From Alphaproteobacteria bacterium (GTDB taxonomy: Bacteria; Pseudomonadota; Alphaproteobacteria; UBA9219), in contig JABDFY010000020.1 of assembly GCA_013286365.1 (NCBI GenBank), positions 1 to 39,117 of the forward strand: a stretch of 39,117 bases of DNA, written 5' to 3'. The first letter of the stretch is position 1. The number at the start of each line of letters is the position of its first letter. Below the pieces are notes generated by a model. That model searched no databases. It was not told the DNA's origin and saw only the letters and a program-made list of their open reading frames with translations. Below, one piece after another: positions 6,911 through 15,049 of the stretch. Made by a program: the position numbers and the translations under genes.

Positions 6911-9748
6911 ATGAGCGCTGCCGGTAAAAATTCGGAAACGCTTTATCTGGTTGACGGATCCGGATTTATTTTTCGTGCTTTTCACGCCATTCCGGATATG
7001 ACCCGAAGCGACGGAACGCATGTCAATGCCGTCTATGGCTTTTGCACAATGCTACAGAAACTAATCAACGATCTTAAGGTTGAGCAGATCGCGGTGATTT
7101 TTGATGCCGGACGCAAGACATTTCGAAATGACATATATAAAGATTATAAAGCGCATCGTCCGCCACCGCCGCCAGAGCTCATCCCACAATTTGCCTTAAT
7201 ACGCGATGCAACGCGCGCCTTTGGGATCCCAGCGCTCGAGATGCAAAATTATGAAGCCGATGATCTTATTGCCACCTACGCACGGGTTGCCGTCGAACAT
7301 GGGCGAAATGTGCGTATTGTTTCGTCGGACAAAGACCTTATGCAACTCATTCGTCGCGGCGTGGAATTATTTGATCCCTTAAAGGCTGTGCCAATTGGTG
7401 CCGATGAGGTACTTAAGAAATTTGGTGTGACAGCGGATAAAGTCATTGATGTACAGGCTTTAGCTGGTGATAGCACCGATAACATTCCCGGTGTTCCTGG
7501 GGTTGGCATAAAAACGGCGGCGGAGCTAATCGGTGAATATGGCGATCTCGAAAATCTTTTGCGCCATGCCAAAGACATTAAGCAGCCGAGACGCCGTGAA
7601 TTGCTGACCCAGCATGCCGAGCAGGCGAGATTATCGAAAAAGCTTGTCACGCTGGATGATCAAGTGCCATTGCCACAACCACTGGCTACGCTTAAACGCC
7701 GACCCGATCATCAGGATGAACTGATCGCCTTTTTACAAACACAGGGGTTTCGCTCGATCTTGGCACGGATGAACGTAGCGGCCACGCCTGTGTCAACTGA
7801 TGCGTCCGTGACAGCTCTTGCCGGACAGATGTTACAAACCCTGCCAGATAGTGGCGACATACCTCACGCAGAAACGCTTGCTCACGCCAAACCCGACTAT
7901 GAATTGGTACAAGATATAAACCGTTTGCAGTGGTGGGTCGATGCGGCGCGCGCCAAAGGCCGCGTGGCCATTGATAGTGAAACGACATCACTGACGCCTT
8001 CGACGACGACAATAGTTGGTATCTCGATAGCCATAGATCCAGGCAAGGCTTGTTATATTCCCCTTAGTCACATTGATCCAAATAGCGCGCCAGCGGGGGG
8101 CGGCTTTGAGTTTGATGCCATCAAAGCGCCCAAACAAATGAAGATCAAAGCCGTTGCGGACATTCTACGAGATTTGTTCCTGGATGAGGCGACGTTGAAA
8201 ATTGGGCATAATCTGAAATTCGATATTCAGGTTTTTGGGCAGCACGCTCTTGATGTCGCGTCTTACGATGACACCATGTTGCTATCTTATGTTTTGGCCG
8301 CCGGTTTACATGGTCATGGCTTGGACGAGTTATGTCAGTTACATTTTAAGCACAAAATGATTTCTTATGATGATGTCACGGGCTCGGGCAAAAACAAGAT
8401 TACTTTTGATCGTGTCGCTCTCGACAAAGCAACGGACTATGCTGCAGAAGATGCCGACTATGCCTTGCGGCTTTGGCTGTTGCTCAAGCCCCAGATTGCC
8501 CAAAACCATGTTGCACGGGTCTATGAACGTATCGAACGGCCACTAATTCCTATCGTAGCCGGGATGGAGCGCGCGGGCATCCGCATTGATCCTTTGGTCT
8601 TGCGCGGTCAAAGTGACGACTTTGCCAAGCGTTTGCAGAAACTTGAAGGTGAAATTCATACGCTTGCTGGTCATGCCTTCAATGTAGGCTCGCCCAAACA
8701 GTTGGGCGAAGTTTTGTTCGGTGAAATGGGCCTTGATGGTGGCGTTAAAGGTAAAATGGGGGCCTACTCAACCAGCTCGGATATTCTTGAGCCTTTGGCC
8801 GAAATGGGCCACGAGGTCGTGGCTAAAGTTCTTGATTGGCGTGCACTGGCCAAATTGAAATCCACTTACACGGATTCTCTGCCGGAACAGATTGATCCCA
8901 AAACAGGGCGTATACATACTTCATTTTCAATGGTTGGTGCCGCCACGGGTCGGTTGTCGTCGACCGATCCAAATTTGCAAAACATCCCCATACGCACAGA
9001 CGATGGCCGAGCGATACGCCGAGCCTTTGTCGCCAGCGACGGTCATGAATTGCTTTCCGTCGATTATTCCCAAATCGAGTTACGGCTGGCTGCCGAGGTT
9101 GCTGACATTAAGGCGCTCATTCAGGCCTTTCATGATGGCGTCGATATTCATGCGCTGACCGCGAGCCAAGTATTCGGCGTGCCCATGAAGGATATGACGC
9201 CCGAGATCCGCCGCCGCGCCAAGGCCATCAATTTTGGCATCGTTTATGGTATCAGCGGCTTTGGTTTAGCGAAACAAATTGGGATCTCGCCCGGCGAAGC
9301 CAATGAATTTATTCGCAAGTATCTTGATCGGTTTCATGAACTGCGTGACTGGCTCGAAGCAACCAAAGAATTTGCCCACGCTCACGGTTTTGTTGAAACC
9401 CTGTTTGGCCGGCGCGTGCACGTTGCCGGTATCAAGGAAAAGATGTCGATGCGTAGAGCGGCAGCTGAGCGTGCGGCGATAAATGCACCTTTGCAGGGAA
9501 CGGCTGCCGATATTATGAAAAGAGCCATGATCCGCGTAGTTCCAGCTCTGATCGAAGCCAAACTAGGGGCCAGACTTCTCCTTCAAGTACATGACGAGCT
9601 GGTTTTCGATGTGCCAAAAAATGAAATTGAAAAGACAACTGTCCTGGTCAAACAAGTCATGCAAGAGGCGCCTTTGCCAGCAGTGAAACTCAAAGTGCCA
9701 CTGATAGCCGAGTCGGGCCATGCCAAAAATTGGGCAGAAGCGCATTGA
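6911..9748 (+). CDS. polA: DNA polymerase I
   Basis: Repair and Okazaki-fragment-processing polymerase of about 945 residues. It has all three domains. The N-terminal 5'-3' exonuclease/flap nuclease begins LYLVDGSGFIFRAFHAIP and includes NYEADDLIAT and GDSTDNIPGVPGVG. The central 3'-5' proofreading exonuclease keeps its D-x-E motif (IDSETTSL) and the YAAEDADYA motif, so proofreading looks active. The family A polymerase has motif A (SVDYSQIELR), motif B (RRAKAINFGIVYG) and motif C (LLQVHDELVF). An in-frame GTG at 6887, 4 nt after the zinc-finger gene's stop, could add eight residues; I prefer ATG 6911 because the usual N terminus follows closely. Confidence 0.98.
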   Translation: MSAAGKNSETLYLVDGSGFIFRAFHAIPDMTRSDGTHVNAVYGFCTMLQKLINDLKVEQIAVIFDAGRKTFRNDIYKDYKAHRPPPPPELIPQFALIRDATRAFGIPALEMQNYEADDLIATYARVAVEHGRNVRIVSSDKDLMQLIRRGVELFDPLKAVPIGADEVLKKFGVTADKVIDVQALAGDSTDNIPGVPGVGIKTAAELIGEYGDLENLLRHAKDIKQPRRRELLTQHAEQARLSKKLVTLDDQVPLPQPLATLKRRPDHQDELIAFLQTQGFRSILARMNVAATPVSTDASVTALAGQMLQTLPDSGDIPHAETLAHAKPDYELVQDINRLQWWVDAARAKGRVAIDSETTSLTPSTTTIVGISIAIDPGKACYIPLSHIDPNSAPAGGGFEFDAIKAPKQMKIKAVADILRDLFLDEATLKIGHNLKFDIQVFGQHALDVASYDDTMLLSYVLAAGLHGHGLDELCQLHFKHKMISYDDVTGSGKNKITFDRVALDKATDYAAEDADYALRLWLLLKPQIAQNHVARVYERIERPLIPIVAGMERAGIRIDPLVLRGQSDDFAKRLQKLEGEIHTLAGHAFNVGSPKQLGEVLFGEMGLDGGVKGKMGAYSTSSDILEPLAEMGHEVVAKVLDWRALAKLKSTYTDSLPEQIDPKTGRIHTSFSMVGAATGRLSSTDPNLQNIPIRTDDGRAIRRAFVASDGHELLSVDYSQIELRLAAEVADIKALIQAFHDGVDIHALTASQVFGVPMKDMTPEIRRRAKAINFGIVYGISGFGLAKQIGISPGEANEFIRKYLDRFHELRDWLEATKEFAHAHGFVETLFGRRVHVAGIKEKMSMRRAAAERAAINAPLQGTAADIMKRAMIRVVPALIEAKLGARLLLQVHDELVFDVPKNEIEKTTVLVKQVMQEAPLPAVKLKVPLIAESGHAKNWAEAH

Positions 9749-9823
9749 AGGTCGTCAACAACGGTTGACCCGCTTCACCAAAGTGGCAAACTGAAATCTC
9801 CAGTTGATTCTAAGGGTTCAGCC

Positions 9824-10369
9824 ATGAAACATCCTCTAGGCCCTTTGCCGCAGGTTATATTTCTAAGCCGTTGGCTGCAGGTACCACTTTATGTTGGACT
9901 GATTTTTGCCCAAGGTCTTTACGCTTATCGTTTTGTTCTCGAAGTTTACGATCTGATCTTAACCGGTGTCTCGCAGCCTGAGACAGAAGTTATGATGTCG
10001 GTTTTGGGCTTGATCGACGTGGTCATGATCTCAAATTTGCTCATCATGGTTATTATTGGTGGCTATGAGACATTTGTTTCACGCCTTAATTTAGATGGTC
10101 ATCCCGATAAGCCGGAATGGCTCAACCGTGTCAATACAGGCACCCTTAAAATTAAATTGGCGCTATCGCTCATTAGTATTTCTTCCATTCATCTACTCGA
10201 GACGTTCATCAATGTCGAACATCAAAGCGATCATGCCATCATGTGGCAAGTCATCATTCATCTTGCCTTTATCGTATCGGCTCTGGTTATGGCCTTTATC
10301 GATAGAATTTCGCATTGGCAGCAGATCCCAAAAACCTATAACCGCCGCAGAGAAGATGCGATGGGCTAA
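9824..10369 (+). CDS. UPF0114 / YqhA-family inner-membrane protein
   Basis: Protein of 181 residues with the YqhA pattern: four hydrophobic segments (LQVPLYVGLIFAQGLYAY; MMSVLGLIDVVMISNLLIMV; LKIKLALSLISISSIHLLE; MWQVIIHLAFIVSALVMAF), the family hallmark GGYETFVSRL after the second, and WLNRVNTGTLKIKLA before the third. The family's function is poorly known. It ends with a basic cytoplasmic tail. Its stop overlaps by 4 nt the end of the convergent folP gene. The start ATG lies 75 nt after polA. Confidence 0.92.
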   Translation: MKHPLGPLPQVIFLSRWLQVPLYVGLIFAQGLYAYRFVLEVYDLILTGVSQPETEVMMSVLGLIDVVMISNLLIMVIIGGYETFVSRLNLDGHPDKPEWLNRVNTGTLKIKLALSLISISSIHLLETFINVEHQSDHAIMWQVIIHLAFIVSALVMAFIDRISHWQQIPKTYNRRREDAMG

Positions 10370-11214
10370 CTGCCCTCAATGGCACGCGTCATTTTTACTG
10401 TATGAGCAATAAATCCAACGTCGTGAACACGTACTATATCGGCGCCGCGTAAAATTCCGGTGATTACCGCCGCCGTCGTACCGGCAAGCCGTTCTTCGAC
10501 CGGCAGATCAAGAACACGCCCGATAAAGGATTTTCGTGACGGCCCGATCATAACCTGATAGCCGAGCGATTTAAGCTTATCGAGATGATTAATCAGGGCC
10601 AAATTCTGTTCGACTGTTTTGCCAAAACCAAGACCGGGATCGAGAATAATTTTATTTTTTGCTATCCCTGCTTTGAGTGCTTCATTTGCGATCTCACCAA
10701 GTTCCTTAGCGACATCATTAACAATATCGTTGTAGTTGGGAGCAAGAAAGGCTCCGCCGATGTGCGGATCATTAGCCACAGCAAGGGGGTTACTGCGGTT
10801 ATGCATAAGTACGACGTAGGCCTTGTGATCATGGGCGAGGGCAGCCATGTCAGGATCGGCCTTGAGAGCGGATATGTCATTGATGATTGTGGCGCCGGCG
10901 TTAAGCGCAACTTCTGCGACGCGCGCTTTAGTTGTATCGATCGATAGGGCAATGTTTTTAAATCTGTCTTTAATTGCGGATATAATGGGTACCGTGCGCC
11001 TGATTTCTTCCTCGGTGTCAATAGCTATGGCGCCAGGCCGCGAACTTTCACCACCGACATCGAGAATATCAGCGCCATCACCAATCATGTGGGCCGCGAT
11101 ATCAATGGCTATCGCAATATAATCTTTATGCATCAGGATGCCATCGCCAGAAAACGAATCTGGCGTTACATTCAAAATACCCATGATCAAAGGCCGCTTA
11201 CTTAATTCTATCAT
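10366..11214 (-). CDS. folP: Dihydropteroate synthase
   Basis: Condenses 6-hydroxymethyl-dihydropterin pyrophosphate with p-aminobenzoate to give dihydropteroate, the sulfonamide-sensitive step of folate synthesis. It is 282 residues, the normal TIM-barrel length. The N-terminal signature is MGILNVTPDSFSGDG; then DVGGESSRPGA, NDISALKADPDM, DPGLGFGKTVEQN, IGPSRKSFIG and a C-terminal RVHDV. All substrate-binding loops appear present. Its start overlaps the folK stop by 4 nt (ATGA), so the two genes are translationally coupled. Confidence 0.97.
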   Translation of the reverse strand: MIELSKRPLIMGILNVTPDSFSGDGILMHKDYIAIAIDIAAHMIGDGADILDVGGESSRPGAIAIDTEEEIRRTVPIISAIKDRFKNIALSIDTTKARVAEVALNAGATIINDISALKADPDMAALAHDHKAYVVLMHNRSNPLAVANDPHIGGAFLAPNYNDIVNDVAKELGEIANEALKAGIAKNKIILDPGLGFGKTVEQNLALINHLDKLKSLGYQVMIGPSRKSFIGRVLDLPVEERLAGTTAAVITGILRGADIVRVHDVGFIAHTVKMTRAIEGS

Positions 11215-11726
11215 AGTACCACATTATGTTGTGTGATGGAGTCTGCGTCACTTAATTTTCCCAGCATAGCCACAACCGTAAGCCCAGTTTTTGGATGTTT
11301 CCAGCTCGGCTTAATATCGCTTAGCGGGCGCAGGACAAAGGCGCGTTCGGCCATTTGTGAGTGCGGAATGACAAGCTCAGGCGTGGAAATAATCTTTTCG
11401 CCATAGAAGAGGATATCAAGATCAATCACGCGCGGGCCATAACGAAATGTAGGTGTACGGCCCAACGCAACCTCGATATGTTTAAGTGTTAAGAGAAGGG
11501 CCAGTGGTTCCAGTTTTGTTTCGCCTAAAACAGCCGCGTTAAGGAATGCCGGTTGATCAGTTACATAAGCTGCCGCTGTTTCATAAACTTGAGATTTGGC
11601 TGTGATAAAAACATAAGGTGCCAGAGCCGCTATGGCAGCTTGTAAAGATTTCAGGCGATCGCCGATATTAGAGCCAAGGGCGATGCCGACGACGTGAGTA
11701 TCTATATTGTTGGGAGTATTAGTCAA
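11211..11726 (-). CDS. folK: 6-hydroxymethyl-dihydropterin pyrophosphokinase
   Basis: HPPK transfers pyrophosphate from ATP to 6-hydroxymethyl-dihydropterin, providing the substrate for FolP, its overlapping neighbour. It is 171 residues. The N-terminal GIALGSNIGDRLKSLQAAI, the YETAA...QPAFLNA segment, and the family signature GPRVIDLDILFYG followed by LVIPHSQMAERAFVLRPL are all present; the two Asp in DLDILF bind magnesium. The gene starts 148 nt from the divergent glutathione peroxidase gene, so the folKP promoter lies in that gap. Confidence 0.97.
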   Translation of the reverse strand: MTNTPNNIDTHVVGIALGSNIGDRLKSLQAAIAALAPYVFITAKSQVYETAAAYVTDQPAFLNAAVLGETKLEPLALLLTLKHIEVALGRTPTFRYGPRVIDLDILFYGEKIISTPELVIPHSQMAERAFVLRPLSDIKPSWKHPKTGLTVVAMLGKLSDADSITQHNVVL

Positions 11727-11874
11727 AGCGGATATCAGGTATCAGTTTATGCAATGTAGACTGCTTTAATGACATGGACGATGGGTTACTATACTCAATT
11801 CTTGTCGGGTCGGCACGCATTCTCTGGAACAAGAGATCCGCCATAAAAATAAACGATAATAGAGATTTTAGACG

Positions 11875-12483
11875 ATGAAATATCAACGTAGCCTTAGCCG
11901 TACTTTTTGCATCCCTGTTCTAATGGGCTTACTATTGCTTCCCTTTTGGCAAGCGTCAGCGACAACCACCGAGGCGACGACCAACATGACAACCAACGAT
12001 ATGAAAACGGCCTATGATTTCAGTTTTGAGCCCTTGATCGGCGATGAGCCCATAGCTTTGTCGCAATTCAAAGGAAAGGTGCTTCTCATCGTCAATACCG
12101 CCTCGAAATGTGGCTTCACGGGCCAGTATGCAGGGCTAGAAAAACTATATGAAACCTACAAGGATCGTGGCCTGGTCGTCATCGGTGTCCCGAGCAATGA
12201 TTTTGGCCAGCAGGAGCCCGGGACTAATGATGAGATAGCCCATTTTTGCAAATTAAATTACGGCGTAAGTTTTCCCATCACCGACAAAGAAGATGTCATC
12301 GGTGATCACGCACATCCTTTTTATATTTGGGCAAAGAAAACATTTGGTGTGCTCGGCGTACCTAAATGGAATTTCCATAAATACTTGATCGATCGGCAAG
12401 GGCATCTGGTCGATTATTTTTACTCAACGACGGGTCCGGATAATGGTCGTCTTATTAAAGCCATCGAAAAACTTCTAAAGTAA
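11875..12483 (+). CDS. Exported glutathione peroxidase
   Basis: Thioredoxin-fold peroxidase of 202 residues that reduces hydroperoxides. The signature VNTASKCGFTGQY carries the peroxidatic Cys (residue 79; no selenocysteine). The catalytic Gln is in FGQQEPG and the Trp in WNFHKYLIDRQG. Unlike most bacterial GPx proteins (about 160 aa), it has an N-terminal signal peptide (LMGLLLLPFWQASA, probable cleavage after residue 29) followed by a Thr-rich linker, so it is expected in the periplasm. Thioredoxin rather than glutathione is the likely reductant in many such Cys enzymes. It is monocistronic and convergent with the ABC permease gene. Confidence 0.93.
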   Translation: MKYQRSLSRTFCIPVLMGLLLLPFWQASATTTEATTNMTTNDMKTAYDFSFEPLIGDEPIALSQFKGKVLLIVNTASKCGFTGQYAGLEKLYETYKDRGLVVIGVPSNDFGQQEPGTNDEIAHFCKLNYGVSFPITDKEDVIGDHAHPFYIWAKKTFGVLGVPKWNFHKYLIDRQGHLVDYFYSTTGPDNGRLIKAIEKLLK

Positions 12484-12528
12484 CCGCAGCATTCAAAGCA
12501 ACAGAGGCTTTCGAGATTGCCATGCTCG

Positions 12529-13905
12529 TTACGCAGTTTTGGCTCCAAATTTGAGCCAACGGCTGAGTGCTAGGAATACAGCAAATATAGCTTGCGCCAT
12601 ACCGGCTATGGCAGCCTCATGGATATACTTTGTATTATCCTGAAAGGCGCGGGGGAGAAAAAATGCAGCGCCCGCATAAAAGTGAAACACACTAAACAAA
12701 AATGGCATCAGAATATATAGAACTCCCATATAAAACAGTGTGGTCAATACCGGGCGCTGGTTATTGGTATTCAATTTGAAAAAATGCAGTAAAGCAATAT
12801 CGCGGATAGTAAAACATAAGAGCGCCAGCACCAGGGTAGAGCCCATGATTTCGGTATTTACGCTCATGAGCCAAGCGGCAAGCGCCAGCACAATCGGAAA
12901 GGTTAGTATCCACCGTGGACAAATAGTGAAGAAGTCATTGTAATTCTTCGTCCGCCACGCGTCGATAAGACGGCGATAACGCACGGTGTTCCAGCCTTCT
13001 TGAAAAGCGATGACGTAGAGGAGAAAGAGGCTGAGGACGACGACTGCGACCTCTCGCGTTTCATTATAAACTATGCCGAGTAAATGTACGGAGCCGATGT
13101 CGAACCCAGACACATAAACGATCCAAAAGATGACAAATCCCAGCCATAACCAAGGGCTGGCGCGCATTTTCATCTGATTTCTTATTTGCCAGTATACGCC
13201 GATGACAAACCATAAAAGTGTGATGACGGCCGTGATCGTTAAGAAACTCGATCTGTCACAACTTGTTCCATACCAACTAACGGTTAGGTTGATGAGTTCG
13301 TTACTATGTCCCTTGGGATGCCATGGATTAAAGATGACATCCGCGACAAACGGTCCACCCATTAAAAGCCCAGCTAGATGATAAGGTAGCACCCGCATTT
13401 TATTGTGGGCGCCGGTTCGGTTTTGGATTGCCATGAGACTGGTGAATAGAGCGGCTGCATGAACAATGAGGCCGCTCAGCAGCAGCAAAGAGGCGAAGAG
13501 AAACAAGTCATAATAAGATAAATCGTAACTAGGCAGATTGTACCCAACGACAGCGACGATGGTAACAAACGCCATCATGCCGCCATACCAAGTATAGGAT
13601 GTACTGCCGAATAGTTTACCCACTGTCATGGTCCATGGTGACAAAGCGGAAAGTTTCTGGAAATCCCATGTGTTACTGTTAACCTCTTCGATAACCGCTT
13701 CGGCAGCTTTATGGCCGCCCCAGATTTTCACGAATAGAAAAAAGATGCCGCTGGCGATGATTTCAAGGGTAATCAACGGATCGTCGGTATGACTAACGTT
13801 ACTGGCTGCAAAAAAGATGAGACCCAGCACGACAGGCATGGCTACGGCGCGGTGCAACGAAAATTCTAGCCATAAGTTGCGTCGAATTTCAGGATTGAGA
13901 CGCAT
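12529..13905 (-). CDS. ABC transporter permease, multi-spanning
   Basis: Integral membrane protein of about 458 residues with roughly 10-12 hydrophobic segments, for example VVLGLIFFAASNV, LITLEIIASGIFFLFVKIWGG and ILTFPIVLALAAWLM. The N-terminal amphipathic start (MRLNPEIRRNLWLEF) is typical of ABC-2-type permeases partnered with CcmA/NatA-like ATPases. I chose ATG 13905; it overlaps the ATPase gene by 17 nt and is therefore translationally coupled. An upstream extension to 13971 is open but would overlap the ATPase gene by 83 nt. The substrate cannot be inferred; such pairs often export lipids, antibiotics or peptides. Confidence 0.8.
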   Translation of the reverse strand: MRLNPEIRRNLWLEFSLHRAVAMPVVLGLIFFAASNVSHTDDPLITLEIIASGIFFLFVKIWGGHKAAEAVIEEVNSNTWDFQKLSALSPWTMTVGKLFGSTSYTWYGGMMAFVTIVAVVGYNLPSYDLSYYDLFLFASLLLLSGLIVHAAALFTSLMAIQNRTGAHNKMRVLPYHLAGLLMGGPFVADVIFNPWHPKGHSNELINLTVSWYGTSCDRSSFLTITAVITLLWFVIGVYWQIRNQMKMRASPWLWLGFVIFWIVYVSGFDIGSVHLLGIVYNETREVAVVVLSLFLLYVIAFQEGWNTVRYRRLIDAWRTKNYNDFFTICPRWILTFPIVLALAAWLMSVNTEIMGSTLVLALLCFTIRDIALLHFFKLNTNNQRPVLTTLFYMGVLYILMPFLFSVFHFYAGAAFFLPRAFQDNTKYIHEAAIAGMAQAIFAVFLALSRWLKFGAKTA

Positions 13906-14824
13906 CGGATATCTTTCTCTTGCTGCCAAGCGATAAGTATATGTCCTGTAACCGCTCGGGGTTGCTGTCAAAACCTCTCAAGGGAGCGCCGATATCGATG
14001 AGGTGTTTCAAGAGCGGCTGCTGATCTGTGTTTGGGCCGTTGTAGCCGAGACGGACGGTTTGTCCATCGCGTGCAGGCGATATGACGCCCGGAAAATTTG
14101 CAAGCAACGCCATATATTTCTCGGCATCGCGTGCAAAAGTTAGGCGAATGGTCAAAACCTCTTCACTCTGCTGGGAACTCTTGCGATGCTCGACGATTTC
14201 CCCATCGCGCAACACCAGCATATCCGTACAATAGTCTTCAAGTTCTGCTAGAATATGTGATGAAACGACAAGTGTCATGCCGTTGCTTTGCAAAGTACGA
14301 AACAATGCAGAAACTGCCACGCGAGCTTCAGGGTCTAGCCCGGCAGCAGGTTCGTCAAGTAACACAATCTTGGGATCATGAATGATGGCTTGCGCGATAC
14401 CAAGTCTTTGCCTCCAGCCTCGGGACAGTGTTTTGACCTTATGTGAGAACCATGGCGAAAGTTCGAGCTGACCGGCCACCTTCTTAATTTGTTTGTCAAT
14501 GAGATCACTTGGAATGAGGTGAAGCCAAGCAGCAAAAGTAAGACATTGTTTGACCGTAAGGTCTTCATAGAGACCAAAATAATCGGACAAATACCCAAGG
14601 ACACGATGCACGCGCCTAGGTTCTGTAGTTACATCTATACCTGCAATTTCAATTTGTCCGGAGAAGGGCTCGTCTATGGCTGCGAGGCAACGCAACAGTG
14701 TGGTTTTACCCGCACCGTTTGGCCCCACAAGTGCTGTAACGCTACCGGTCGCGATGGTAAAAGAAACATCCTTGAGCGCACGCTTGCCCGGATACTCATA
14801 ATTGAGATGGCTAACCCTGATCAT
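13889..14824 (-). CDS. ABC transporter ATP-binding protein
   Basis: Cytoplasmic ABC ATPase of 311 residues that powers the overlapping permease. Motifs in order: Walker A (GPNGAGKTTLLR), Q-loop region (LGYLSDYFGLYEDL), a variant signature (LSRGWRQRLGIAQAI instead of LSGGQ), Walker B and D-loop (KIVLLDEPAAGLDPEAR) and the H-loop (VVSSHILAELEDY). The LSRGWRQR signature and the CcmA/NatA-like order place it with ABC-2 exporters. The C-terminal ~85 residues are an accessory domain. The gene is first in the two-gene operon; its promoter lies in the 225-nt gap to the Sel1-AAA gene. Confidence 0.94.
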   Translation of the reverse strand: MIRVSHLNYEYPGKRALKDVSFTIATGSVTALVGPNGAGKTTLLRCLAAIDEPFSGQIEIAGIDVTTEPRRVHRVLGYLSDYFGLYEDLTVKQCLTFAAWLHLIPSDLIDKQIKKVAGQLELSPWFSHKVKTLSRGWRQRLGIAQAIIHDPKIVLLDEPAAGLDPEARVAVSALFRTLQSNGMTLVVSSHILAELEDYCTDMLVLRDGEIVEHRKSSQQSEEVLTIRLTFARDAEKYMALLANFPGVISPARDGQTVRLGYNGPNTDQQPLLKHLIDIGAPLRGFDSNPERLQDIYLSLGSKRKISDASQS

Positions 14825-15049
14825 CCGACAACCTGAAAGACCTAACCGTAGAGACTTTTTTTACCTTATTTAGGGGCGATAAAGAAGCGATTAATGGTGC
14901 GAACATTGTCTGTGACTGCATGCCAATACCGTGCGGTGGTTGCGGAGCATCGATGACGTCCCATAGACGACGAATATATATTAGAGGATATAAATCTTAG
15001 CTGCCAAGCACATGGCTGCAAACCGTTACAAGATTACGTGCTGGTCATT

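Noticed and set aside
9749..9823. GTCAAC/GTTGAC hairpin after polA as terminator
   Set aside because: The stem is only 6 bp and no T-run follows.
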